Below are positions 34,189 to 42,675 of a stretch of DNA of 64,000 bases, piece after piece. The translations under genes were made by a program, and so were the position numbers. Position 1 is the stretch's first letter. Every line of letters begins with the position of its first letter. The stretch comes from Agromyces sp. ISL-38 (GTDB lineage Bacteria > Actinomycetota > Actinomycetes > Actinomycetales > Microbacteriaceae), in the NCBI RefSeq assembly GCF_018613935.1, contig NZ_JAGGPF010000010.1:585497-649496 (forward strand), given 5' to 3'. The notes under the pieces are model-generated. The model was not told the DNA's origin. It was given only the letters and a program-made list of their open reading frames with translations, and did no database searches.

Positions 34189-34497
34189 ATGAAGGCGGTG
34201 ATCCTGCACATCGACGAGTGCGCAAACTGGGCAGAAGCAGGCCGAAGCCTCCGCGCGGCCCTCGACGCGACCGGGCACGGCGACGTCCCCATCACCTACA
34301 CCCTCCTCGATTCCCCTGATGAGGCGGAGCAAGTTCCATTCGCAGGTTCGCCGACGATCCTCATCGACGGCGCCGACCTCTTTCCATCCGGCGGACGCAC
34401 CAGTGACCTCGCGTGCCGGGTGTACAAGACGCCCGACGGCCTCGCTGGTCGACCCACGCGAGAACAGCTCGAACAGGCCCTGGCCGCTCGCGATTGA
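34189..34497 (+). CDS. Small thioredoxin-fold protein without CxxC
   Basis: This 102-residue protein resembles a thioredoxin-like family often found near redox or mercury genes. A first strand (MKAVILHIDECANW) is followed by a cis-Pro region, FAGSPTILIDGADLFPSG (about 51-68). The usual CxxC is replaced by ECANW with a single cysteine, and another Cys lies near residue 78 (LACRVYKT), so dithiol exchange is unlikely unless these two pair. GGAGG is 6 nt before the ATG. Neighbours do not suggest a pathway. Confidence 0.75.
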   Translation: MKAVILHIDECANWAEAGRSLRAALDATGHGDVPITYTLLDSPDEAEQVPFAGSPTILIDGADLFPSGGRTSDLACRVYKTPDGLAGRPTREQLEQALAARD

Positions 34498-34680
34498 CGT
34501 CGGGGGAGACGGACTCGGGCTCAGACCTCTTCGTCGAGCAGTTGTACGAGCGCGGCGAGGTCTGTTTCGAGGCTGTGCTGGACATCCTGTCCGAACTGGA
34601 GCGCCGCAGCGGAAGAATACGCCGTCGTATGGGCAACTTGAATCATGCGAAGCCAGCCTCTTCGGATGACCGCCGGACGC
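34498..34680. other. Short gap with no convincing gene
   Basis: Only a 41-codon open frame on the minus strand (34521-34646) is visible. It lacks a recognisable domain and is left unassigned. Confidence 0.4.
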
Positions 34681-35082
34681 TCATCGCAGCACGGCGGCGA
34701 CCGCGCTGATCTCGACGAGCGCGCCGGGCACGCCCAGCCCGGCGACACGCGCCGCGGTCACCAGAGCCGGTTCATCGGACGCGAGTTCGGATGCGATCGC
34801 GCCGTACCCCGCCGCAAGATCGACGCCGTCGACGAAGAGCACCGTCCACTGCACGACGTCGCCGAGCGTCGCGTCGGCCGCTTCGAGCGCGGTCTTCGCG
34901 TTCTCCAGGGCGCGTGCAGACTGCACGGCAACGTCATCCCCGCCAACGAGCGAGCCATTGACGTCGACGGCATTCTGACCGCCGACGTAGATGGTGGTTG
35001 CGCCAGGCGGCACGATGGCCACGTGGCTGAAGGCCGGGCTCGAGACGAGCCCTTCGGGACGGATGCGCTGGATGGCTGCCAT
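34681..35082 (-). CDS. RidA family (YjgF/YER057c/UK114) protein
   Basis: This 133-residue protein is of the reactive-enamine/imine deaminase type or one of its relatives. The fold is evident from YVGGQNAVDVNGSLVGGDD (about 31-49), the ALENAKTALEAADATLGDVV helix (about 56-75) and GVPGALVEISAVAAV at the end. The conserved catalytic Arg of RidA itself, near residue 105, appears as TAARVAGLGVPGALVEI, so activity is plausible. The start is ATG 35082. The gene is divergent from a dehydrogenase. Confidence 0.88.
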   Translation of the reverse strand: MAAIQRIRPEGLVSSPAFSHVAIVPPGATTIYVGGQNAVDVNGSLVGGDDVAVQSARALENAKTALEAADATLGDVVQWTVLFVDGVDLAAGYGAIASELASDEPALVTAARVAGLGVPGALVEISAVAAVLR

Positions 35083-35133
35083 GCCCGTACGATCGCACGG
35101 ACCACCGACACCGGGGCTCCGCCAGACCCGGCG

Positions 35134-35139
35134 TACACT
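35134..35139 (+). promoter_or_regulatory. -10 box TACACT for the MDR dehydrogenase
   Basis: TACACT ends 7 nt before ATG 35147, suggesting a leaderless transcript. Confidence 0.5.
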
Positions 35140-35146
35140 GACTCGC

Positions 35147-36118
35147 ATGTCGAGACGGCCGACCAGCATGAGGGCCGTCGTCTATGACCAGTACGGCTCA
35201 CCCGACCAGCTGAGAGTCGAGGAGGTTCCGATGCCGTCGCCGGGCGCGAAGCAGGTGCTCATCGAGGTCGTCGCGACATCCGTCAATCTCTCGGACTGGG
35301 AGAGTCTGACCGGAAGCCCGGCATACGCGCGATTCGGGGGACTGCGAACCCCCGCGCATCGGGTTCTCGGGTCGGACATCGCCGGGCGGGTCGCAGCAGT
35401 CGGCTCGGACGTCACCGGTGTCGTCGTCGGCGACGAGGTCTACGGAGACAATCTGGGACTCATGGGCGGTTTCGCCGAATACGCGGTGGCACCCGAAGCG
35501 GCGCTCGCACGCAAGCCTCGGGAGTTGACGTTCGCTGAGGCCTCCGCGCTGCCCCAGGCCGCCTCGATCGCTCTTCAGGGCACCGCCCGCTCGCGCCCCG
35601 GGCTACGCGTGCTGATCAACGGGGCGGGCGGCGGAACAGGGTCCTTCGCGATCCAGCTCGCCTCGCGCTCCGGGGCACACGTGACCGGCGTCGACAACGC
35701 GGGCAAGCTTGATTTCATGCGGGAACTCGGCGCCGACGAAGTAGTCGACTATCGCAGCGAGGACTTCACCCGGCTCGAACCGTACGACCTGGTGCTCGAT
35801 CTTGTCGCCCACCGATCCGTGTTCGCCTACCGACGGGCGTTGGCTCGGGGCGGCCGATACCTCTGCGTCGGTGGACCGGTTCGAACCTTGCTGCGGGTTG
35901 TGACGGTCGGGGCGGCGCTCGGCCTGCTTACCGGACGCCGACTGGGGGTCCTGGTTGTAAGGCAGGGGCCGGAGCACTTCGAGCCCGTCGCTGAGCGTTG
36001 CGTCGCCGGCGACCTTCGCATCCACATCGATCGAGTCTTCCCGCTCGACGAGGTGCCGCAGGCGCTCGCCCACGTTGGTGAGGGGCGCGCACTCGGCAAG
36101 GTGGTCGTCACCCCATAG
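35147..36118 (+). CDS. Zinc-independent medium-chain dehydrogenase (quinone oxidoreductase-like)
   Basis: This 323-residue NAD(P)H-dependent oxidoreductase has a GroES-like N-terminal domain (about 8-120) and a Rossmann domain with the nucleotide motif INGAGGGTGSFAIQLA (about 150-165). The cysteine/His ligands for catalytic zinc are absent, as in quinone reductases and enoyl reductases of this superfamily. The end matches the family (FPLDEVPQALAHVGEGRALGKVVV). The substrate is unknown. ATG 35147 is chosen because of the -10 box; ATG 35168 (MRAVVYDQY) is an alternative. Confidence 0.88.
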   Translation: MSRRPTSMRAVVYDQYGSPDQLRVEEVPMPSPGAKQVLIEVVATSVNLSDWESLTGSPAYARFGGLRTPAHRVLGSDIAGRVAAVGSDVTGVVVGDEVYGDNLGLMGGFAEYAVAPEAALARKPRELTFAEASALPQAASIALQGTARSRPGLRVLINGAGGGTGSFAIQLASRSGAHVTGVDNAGKLDFMRELGADEVVDYRSEDFTRLEPYDLVLDLVAHRSVFAYRRALARGGRYLCVGGPVRTLLRVVTVGAALGLLTGRRLGVLVVRQGPEHFEPVAERCVAGDLRIHIDRVFPLDEVPQALAHVGEGRALGKVVVTP

Positions 36119-36278
36119 AGCGTCTCGAGTTCGTCGCTCAACGCAATGCCACGGTCTGGATCGATGCCGAGCCGGGTTCTCCCCACCGAATCGAGCTCCC
36201 GACGCTTGATCGGTAGAGGCGCGTAGAGAATCGAAGGATGACGGCCACTGTGTCAGCCGCTGATGGTTGGATGAGCGC

Positions 36279-36899
36279 ATGTCAGAACGACGTGGCGGTG
36301 CGCCTCCCTCTGAGACCACGTCGACGATCAGCGACGAGGATTGGTACGCCCGCGAGTTCGGCGGCGCGGAGTATTCCGACGTGCGATTCGTCGACATCGA
36401 CCTCACCGAGGCATCGAATTCCGGCGCGACCTTCACCAACTGCGTCTTCGTCAATGTGAAGTTCAACGTCTCTTCCCACGAATCCACCGCGTTCGTGAAC
36501 TGCACGTTCCGCGGCTGCAACTTCTTCGACGCGACCTTCACCGGCTGCAAGCTCATCGGCAGCATTTTCGACAGCTGCGACTTCAGCATCCTGAAGGTCC
36601 ATGGCGGCGACTGGTCGTTTACGGGGTTCCGTCGCGCGGAGCTCCAGGGCGTCGAATTCACAGGTGTACGACTCCGCGAGGCCGACTTTACGAACGCGCG
36701 ATGCGCCCGCTCGACCTTTGCTGGCTGTGACTTCTCCGGTTCCGTGTTGCACGGCGCTGACTTCGCTGACGCCGATCTGCGTGGGAGCGCCCTCGGCGAG
36801 ATCGACCCGCTCACGGTGAATCTTCGAGGCGCCTCGGTTACTGGCGACCAGGCTGCTGAGATTGCACGTGGGCTCGGGCTGGTCGTCGACGAAGTCTAA
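36279..36899 (+). CDS. Pentapeptide-repeat protein
   Basis: This 206-residue protein is made mostly of A/C(D/N)(L/F)xx repeats from about residue 25 to 185 (for example NCTFRGCNFFDATFTGCKL and FAGCDFSGSVLHGADFADADL). These should fold into a right-handed quadrilateral beta-helix. The size and DNA-like shape recall Qnr and MfpA, which mimic DNA and protect gyrase, but many such proteins have no known role. There is no signal peptide. The start could be ATG 36267 or 36279. It is the last gene before the recombinase island. Confidence 0.85.
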   Translation: MSERRGGAPPSETTSTISDEDWYAREFGGAEYSDVRFVDIDLTEASNSGATFTNCVFVNVKFNVSSHESTAFVNCTFRGCNFFDATFTGCKLIGSIFDSCDFSILKVHGGDWSFTGFRRAELQGVEFTGVRLREADFTNARCARSTFAGCDFSGSVLHGADFADADLRGSALGEIDPLTVNLRGASVTGDQAAEIARGLGLVVDEV

Positions 36900-37566
36900 G
36901 GAAGACTCTGTGTCGCGAACTTCACATCAGATTGATACAGCTCCTGGATCGCCGCTCGAGACGATCGACGCTCCGACTGTTTTCGCAACTACCTGGTGCG
37001 CGCACTGGTCTGCGTAGCGTGATCGATTGGTTGAACCAATTCTCCCTAGCCGAATTCATTGGGCACGAAGACGGCCGCCGGCGTGCGCTTGAGTTGGTCT
37101 CAGCTGGGCGGCCGAATCTGACGACGACGCCGACGATGATCGTCTGCGGAATCACACGGGATCCTGCGAGTCGCATCTGATTCCCGACGAAGGCGATCGA
37201 GTCTGTGCCAAATCGGGCTGGTCTCCAAATCCCGCGAGATCTCGCAGGCATCTGGGTTCTCAATCGGAATGGAGGCCGAATGGCCCTGCCGCCGATAATG
37301 CACATTATGTCCGAATGATGAGGCATTATTGCAGCAGATGCACGATCCGGATGCTGAGCACTTCCCCGGTGCGGCGACTATGCCAGGTTGTCCGATATTC
37401 CATCTGATCAGTGACTTCTGCGAACCCCGAACCAGTTGACCTGACCCGTTCTTTTGGTTCGACAGTATTTGCGCGTCGTCGAGACCATCGCGTTTGGCTA
37501 ATGGTTGCGTGAATCGTTCATCGAATGCAAGAATCAGCCATTGAATGCACGAGGTTGGAGGGCTGC
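36900..37566. other. Left flank of the recombinase element; no assignable gene, contains two inverted repeats
   Basis: The base composition is visibly less GC-rich than in the flanks. Overlapping weak open frames (82 codons + and 134 codons -) have no recognisable domain. Perfect inverted repeats are ATTGGTT-g-AACCAAT at 37026-37040 and ATAATG-ca-CATTAT at 37295-37308. These are candidate operator or recombination sites of the adjacent element. Confidence 0.5.
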
Positions 37567-38697
37567 ATGCTGGTGGATGACCGTGGCCGGGTGGTTCGCG
37601 AGGACGTTATTCGCATGCTCCATCCTGAGGAACAGACCGTCCGCGACATGCTCAACGGGTGGCGGAACTAGCAGCTGAGCCGCAACCTCTCCTTCCAGAC
37701 GATCGAGCAGCGCGAACGGCTCGTCGAACGATTCCTCGCTGCGACGAATGAGTACCCATGGAACTGGACGCCGACCCACGCCGATGAGTTCTTCGCTGAT
37801 CGACGTGTTCTCCATCAGAACAAGCGCTCGACTATCCGCTCCTATCAGAACGCAATCAGCCTGTTCTGCGATTACGTGTCCGACCCGGGCTACGGCTGGG
37901 ATCGATGGTGCCTCCAGTACTTCGGCACCCACCCGACGCAGATCTGCCATGAGTGGAATACCGCGACACACGTGCAAGATGCTGAGCACGGCGGCGACAA
38001 GCGCCCTTTTACGCGCAGCGAGCTGCAGTTGCTCTTCGACCGCGCTGACGATGAAGTCGACAGCATCGCGCGATGGCACCGCAAGGGATGGTTGCCGGCA
38101 TTTCGCGACAGCGTGATCCTGAAAATTGCCTATGCCTATGGCCTGCGCCGAAACGAGGTGCGCCATCTCCAGACCGTCGACTTCAGCAAGAACCCCTATG
38201 CGCCGGAGTTCAAAGGCTTCGGGCACCTGAACGTCAGATTCGGAAAGGCGATGAAACGATCCGGGCACAAGCAACGGAACGTGCTCGCCACCCTCCCCTG
38301 GTCCACGTCAATTCTTGAGGAGTGGCTCGAACGCGGCCACCAACAACTCTCGGGCAGCGGCCCAGATCTCTTCACAACCGAGCGGGGATCCCTTGTCTCA
38401 CAAGCTGCCCTGAGTGCCCGATTCCGCCGGTATCGTGACGACCTCGGATTCGGCCCAGAACTCGACTTCCACTCCCTGCGCCGCTCCTACGTGACTCATC
38501 ACATCGAAGATGGTTGGGACGCTCGATTCGTGCAAGAGCAAGTCGGTCACGAATACGCGTCGACGACAAGCATCTACACCGGCGTCTCGAGCGACTACCG
38601 CACCAAGATCCTTCGCGCGACGCTCGATGGAACGCTCGGCGCAGCACTCCAGCGCAGGAACGACGACAAGGACGAAGACGATGAGACGCACCGTTAG
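37567..38697 (+). pseudogene. Tyrosine recombinase (phage integrase family), interrupted by an in-frame amber codon
   Basis: An ATG at 37567 with a TTGGAGGG Shine-Dalgarno opens a 376-codon frame that is continuous except for TAG at 37669-37671 (codon 35). The context NGWRN-stop-QLSRNLS suggests a CAG-to-TAG change. Residues about 36-135 form the core-binding SAM-like domain (TIEQRERLVERFLAATNEYP). The catalytic domain has Arg194 (AYGLRRNEV), HSLR at 302-305, His328 (VGHEYAS) and the nucleophile Tyr337 (SIYTGV). Without readthrough, translation could restart only at GTG 37876 and would lose the DNA-clamping half. The rest is intact, so the lesion looks recent. The next gene overlaps its 3' end by 17 nt. 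Confidence 0.85.
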
Positions 38698-39010
38698 CTA
38701 CGAATGGACCCTGGCTGAGCTCATGGCTAGAAACGGGATGCACAACACAACCGACCTGGCATCCCACCTCAAAGAACGCGACATCAACCTCTCCCCCTCG
38801 CAGGTGTACCGGCTCGTCACACAGCGGCCAGAGCGAATCTCGCTGCAGATCCTCGCCGCGCTCTGCGACATCTTCCACTGCACTCCCGCAGATCTGGTCG
38901 TCACGCACGCCGCGGACAACCAGATCAAGCAGGCCGTCAACGCCCCCGTCATCGACTTGAACGCACAAGTCCGCCCTCGACGGGCACACGTGCACATCGA
39001 CGATGACTGA
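38681..39010 (+). CDS. Small XRE/Cro-type helix-turn-helix protein of the recombinase element
   Basis: This 109-residue DNA-binding protein has an HTH at about 10-70. TLAELMARNGMHNTTDLASH is the first helix pair, LSPSQVYRLVTQRPERISLQ the recognition part, and ILAALCDIFHCTPADLVV the typical XRE end. The start overlaps the integrase gene by 17 nt and the end overlaps the next gene by 8 nt. All three genes are therefore translationally coupled. It probably regulates the element or acts as a recombination accessory factor. Confidence 0.85.
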   Translation: MRRTVSYEWTLAELMARNGMHNTTDLASHLKERDINLSPSQVYRLVTQRPERISLQILAALCDIFHCTPADLVVTHAADNQIKQAVNAPVIDLNAQVRPRRAHVHIDDD

Positions 39011-40520
39011 GCCGCAACCCGCCCGCCGTCCCCGCGGCCGGCCGCGTACGACAGGACGGTTCATCTGCGACCGATGTGGCCGTGCGTGCGCGAAGATCGC
39101 CGTGCACTGGCCCGACGGCGCCATCTGCGGGATCTGCCACTACGACGCCACACACACCCGCGGTCAATGCCCCGAATGCCGCAGCGACCGGATGCTCCCT
39201 GGCCGAAACGGCGCCGGCCAGCCCGTCTGCGTTGAATGCGCCGGAATCACTCAACGATACGAATGCTCCACCTGCGGAAACGAACGACCACCGTTCCGCA
39301 CCCGCCAGTGCATCCAATGCAGCCTCGAGTCCGATCTCAACGACCTTCTCAGACCCAACGCCAGCACGAAGACCCGCGAACTCACCACCCTGCGGGACCG
39401 CCTCGTCTCGGTAAGCCGACCAGAGAGCATCCACACATGGATGCGCAACCCGCAAGTACAGGGCTTGCTCACCCACCTCGGCGACGACGCGACCGCGCTC
39501 AGCCATGAGGCGCTCGACGCACTCCCCCGCAACAACGCGGTGCAGCATTTCCGCGCGATCCTGGTCGACCTGACGCTCCTGCCTCCGCGGGACGAGGCCA
39601 TCAGCCGATTCGAACACTGGCTCGAGCAGAAATTCACGCCGCTCGAACCTTCCATCAAGAAGCCCGTTGAGCGGTTTGCGACCTGGCACCATCTCCGCCG
39701 CATCCGAAACGCCAGCTCGGACCACAGCAACAGCCACGCCGCGGTGCACAATGCAAAACAAGAAGTCACTGTCGCCATCAACTTCCTGACCTGGCTCGCC
39801 AATAATCGCGGGCGCGGCATCGCAGCATGCACACAGACAGACGTCGACCGATGGCTCGCCGACGGTCCGACAACGCACTTCACCGTGCGCTCATTTCTCG
39901 TCTTCGCCGTCGACAAGCGACTCTGCCCTCAGGTCGACGTACCCAAACGCGCAGCCCGATCCACACGCCGACTTACAGCCGAAGAGCGACTCGACTGGAT
40001 TCGCACGTGCCTGGTCGACGACGTCGACACGGTTGCCGGCCGCTGCGCCGCGATGCTCGTCCTCCTCTTCGCGCAACCTGTTGTACGCGTCGTCGGGCTT
40101 CGCGCCGACGCACTCTCGACCATCAACGGACGCCTCCACATCCGCTTTGCCGACGAACCGTTCGAGGTACCCGAACTCTTCGCCAGGTTGCTTCGCACCC
40201 ACGTCGCCAAACGAGCGCGAACACGAACGCAGACATCCGCGAGCAACCCCTACCTCTTCCCGGGCGGGCGGGCCGGCACGCACCTCACCCAGGGCCACCT
40301 CAGGAACCGGATGACCGACCTCGGAATCAACGTGCTCGCCGCACGCAACGGTGCCCTCGACCAGCTCGTCAAGGAAATGCCCGCACCACTCGTCGCCGAT
40401 GCCCTCGGCTACAGCTACGCAGCGACCACGCTCCACGAGCAGCACGTCGGCAAGGGCTTCGAACGATATGCGGCGCTCAACTCGGCCCATGGAACGCGCG
40501 CCGACCTACTCGAGCGTTGA
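39003..40520 (+). CDS. Zinc-ribbon tyrosine-recombinase-like protein
   Basis: This 505-residue protein has an N-terminal array of CxxC pairs (C22-C25, C42-C45, C56-C59, C76-C79, C88-C91, C103-C106), probably several zinc ribbons. A helical DNA-binding region (about 190-310) and a recombinase-like C-terminal domain (about 320-490) follow. An Arg in QPVVRVVGLRADAL (about 363-376) fits the first catalytic position. The usual GH...YTH end is replaced by LGYSYAATTLHEQH (468-481), so the nucleophile position appears to be His; Tyr489 lies too far downstream. It may be a structural partner of the first recombinase rather than a catalyst. Confidence 0.8.
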   Translation: MTEPQPARRPRGRPRTTGRFICDRCGRACAKIAVHWPDGAICGICHYDATHTRGQCPECRSDRMLPGRNGAGQPVCVECAGITQRYECSTCGNERPPFRTRQCIQCSLESDLNDLLRPNASTKTRELTTLRDRLVSVSRPESIHTWMRNPQVQGLLTHLGDDATALSHEALDALPRNNAVQHFRAILVDLTLLPPRDEAISRFEHWLEQKFTPLEPSIKKPVERFATWHHLRRIRNASSDHSNSHAAVHNAKQEVTVAINFLTWLANNRGRGIAACTQTDVDRWLADGPTTHFTVRSFLVFAVDKRLCPQVDVPKRAARSTRRLTAEERLDWIRTCLVDDVDTVAGRCAAMLVLLFAQPVVRVVGLRADALSTINGRLHIRFADEPFEVPELFARLLRTHVAKRARTRTQTSASNPYLFPGGRAGTHLTQGHLRNRMTDLGINVLAARNGALDQLVKEMPAPLVADALGYSYAATTLHEQHVGKGFERYAALNSAHGTRADLLER

Positions 40521-41066
40521 GTCACGCCCTGACGCTCGTCGATCAATTCCTGGATGTGTCAACGACGGGTCGGCGCCGCGTTCGCGTGATGCTCGTGTCT
40601 GCCAGATAATCCACAGAATGAATGCCGACAGCGCCGTCGCTACGCCAACGAGAGCGAGCGTCGTCGAGATGATACTTCCCGCGGTGTCGATGTCGCGGAC
40701 CACGTTGGCGATTCCGATGGACATGGCGCTGTACGGGAGAAGCACGGAAACGGAAGCGGTCGAGAATAGCAGCATGGCGATGAGTACCAGCCTTCGCCGT
40801 GGATTTAGGCGACCCGGGCCATCCATGCGTTCTTTGCGAATCGCGAGCCCGATCGCTCCGAAACCGATCGCCAGCCAAATGGTGAACATCACCAGGAACT
40901 GTGTTCTATTGGGCTCTGGAAGACCTCCGAAGGCCTCCACAATGTTCTGGCTGATCGTCTGCGGCATGAGGAGGAGCAAGTCGAACGTGCCAACGAGGAA
41001 CGGTCCTGCCATGGCCACTCCCCCAGTTAGCCACAACTGCCGGGTGGCAATTTTCGTGTTCACCAT
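40506..41066 (-). CDS. Hypothetical membrane protein with about four helices
   Basis: This 186-residue protein has four hydrophobic segments (about 15-38, 55-73, 91-112 and 130-152) and a charged tail. No family is recognised. ATG 41066 (MVNTKIATRQ) is the preferred start; the frame also opens at TTG 41084. It is convergent with the recombinase gene and overlaps it by 15 bp. The lower GC at third positions suggests the same foreign origin as the element. Confidence 0.6.
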   Translation of the reverse strand: MVNTKIATRQLWLTGGVAMAGPFLVGTFDLLLLMPQTISQNIVEAFGGLPEPNRTQFLVMFTIWLAIGFGAIGLAIRKERMDGPGRLNPRRRLVLIAMLLFSTASVSVLLPYSAMSIGIANVVRDIDTAGSIISTTLALVGVATALSAFILWIIWQTRASRERGADPSLTHPGIDRRASGRDSTLE

Positions 41067-41682
41067 GTGTTCTACCAATTGCAATAGGCCGGCGGCGCAG
41101 GCGTTTGGAACACTCTACCCACGCCGTTCACCTTCAATTTGGATCTGAGGATCTGGAGAAATCAAGATCCCAGCTATTCGGTTCGGACGGCCCGCCGTCC
41201 ACCCGGCGCGCCTACCCGCAACCACTCACGACATGGCGGGCCCCAATATCGACAGATCGAATACTGCTTCTCACCGATAGTAAATCCCCAGTCTGCAAAA
41301 GATGCAGGAACTGGCGCGCTCGAGCCCGCGAACAAGGCCCGCAAAGGGATCCCTCAGCGGGAACATAAGAGGTGCCCGGCATTCACAAATGTGACTCAAT
41401 ACCCCCCGGCACGCTATGACTGCGACAGTGTTCGCCGAGAAGTGTTTCCGAGACATCAGCGCTGCCGCAAGCCACCAACTTCTTTTGTCCTTGCAGCTCC
41501 CGGCCGGTGTCTCGGAAAGCTGAAATTGATCGAGACGTTTGCCAGCCGCTCCTGTCGAGCTGCACGCGACGCGCGCAACGCGGGGCGCACACTCGTTGTG
41601 GATGTACCGGGCTCGACGAACTTGTCGCTCTCTGGAGCAAGTTGAAGTAGGTCATCGCCGGCTTGGGCCGTGCTCGAGGGGA
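41067..41682. other. Right flank of the recombinase element; no gene seen
   Basis: About 600 bp of mixed composition with only short overlapping open frames (90 codons -, 168 codons +) and no domain. It may contain the right boundary of the element or decayed DNA. Confidence 0.5.
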
Positions 41683-42675
41683 TCAGGCGAGGACGACGAC
41701 GTGTTTCCCTGGCTGACCGCCGGAGGTGAGCGCGCGTTGCGCGGCCGCGACGCCGTCCAGTCCCCGGTGGGTACTGGCAATGGTGACATGGAGGCTCCCG
41801 GCTTCGATCGCCCTGAGGTACTGGTCGAGCGCGGCGGCCGGGAGGTCTTGGGCGGTGCCGGAGTAGCTGGTGAGCCGAACGCCGGAGGGGATGCTGAACG
41901 GTGAGAAGTCAGGGATGGTCCACTGCCCGGTGAGTGCGCCGACGAAGCAGACGGTGCCGGCCGGGCGGACGAGGGACAGTGTGGCGGGCAGTGCGGTGGC
42001 GCTGACGAATTCGAGCGCCGCATCCAGTCCTGTCGGGGCAATGGCCTGGACGGTGGTGGAGAGCGTGGCGTCGTCGAGGATGGGGTGGTCGGCGCCGGCG
42101 TGTGTGAGGAGATCGAGGCTGGCTGGGTTGCGGGTGGTGGCGATGACGGTGGCGCCGAGCTGGAGTGCAATCGCGATCGCTGTCAGTCCGACGGTGGAGG
42201 TCCCGCCGTGGACGAGGATGCTCTGCCCGGGTTGCAGTTGCAGTGCGGTGGCGAGCGTGCCGTGCGCGGTTTGTAGCATTTCGGGCAAGGCGCCGAGGGT
42301 TTCCCACGGCAGGTCGCTGGCGAAGGGAATAACGTTCCTGGCGTCGACGACGGTGTATTCGGCGTAGCTGCCGTCGATGGAGCGGCCGAGGCCGCCCATC
42401 ATCGTTGCGACCTTCTGGCCCGGTTCGAGGTCGACACCATCTCCGACAGCGTCAACCACACCGACCGCTTCTATGCCGAGGATGCGGGGGAAGGTGAAGT
42501 CGGCGTTGGATTTGCCTACCCGGCTGGTGGCCTCGGATTCGTTGATCCCGAACGCCATCACCCGGATACGGACCCACCCGGGTCGCACCTCGGGGATCGG
42601 CACGTCGCTGACGGTGAGACCGTCGATGTCTACGGGGTCGGTGAGGCGAATTGCGCGCATCGTGTCAGGCATCAT
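41683..42675 (-). CDS. Medium-chain zinc-independent dehydrogenase (quinone reductase-like)
   Basis: This 330-residue NAD(P)H oxidoreductase has a GroES-like domain (about 10-125) and a Rossmann domain with VHGGTSTVGLTAIAIALQLG (about 151-170). It lacks the zinc ligands, as quinone oxidoreductases do. It is a separate lineage from the similar enzyme at 35-36 kb. The start overlaps the end of the TetR gene by 11 nt, so the two form an operon. The most likely role is detoxification of an electrophile or quinone sensed by that regulator. Confidence 0.88.
   Translation of the reverse strand: MMPDTMRAIRLTDPVDIDGLTVSDVPIPEVRPGWVRIRVMAFGINESEATSRVGKSNADFTFPRILGIEAVGVVDAVGDGVDLEPGQKVATMMGGLGRSIDGSYAEYTVVDARNVIPFASDLPWETLGALPEMLQTAHGTLATALQLQPGQSILVHGGTSTVGLTAIAIALQLGATVIATTRNPASLDLLTHAGADHPILDDATLSTTVQAIAPTGLDAALEFVSATALPATLSLVRPAGTVCFVGALTGQWTIPDFSPFSIPSGVRLTSYSGTAQDLPAAALDQYLRAIEAGSLHVTIASTHRGLDGVAAAQRALTSGGQPGKHVVVLA

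Noticed and set aside
34521..34646. A 41-codon minus-strand frame (MIQVAHTTAY...)
   Set aside because: It has no Shine-Dalgarno sequence, no domain, and lies in a short gap where such frames are expected by chance.
36922..37326. A 134-codon minus-strand frame in the island's left flank
   Set aside because: It has no domain or start signal and overlaps another equally weak frame. The region was described as geneless instead.
41139..41645. A 168-codon plus-strand frame in the island's right flank
   Set aside because: Its composition is irregular, it has no recognisable domain, and several frames of similar length overlap it.
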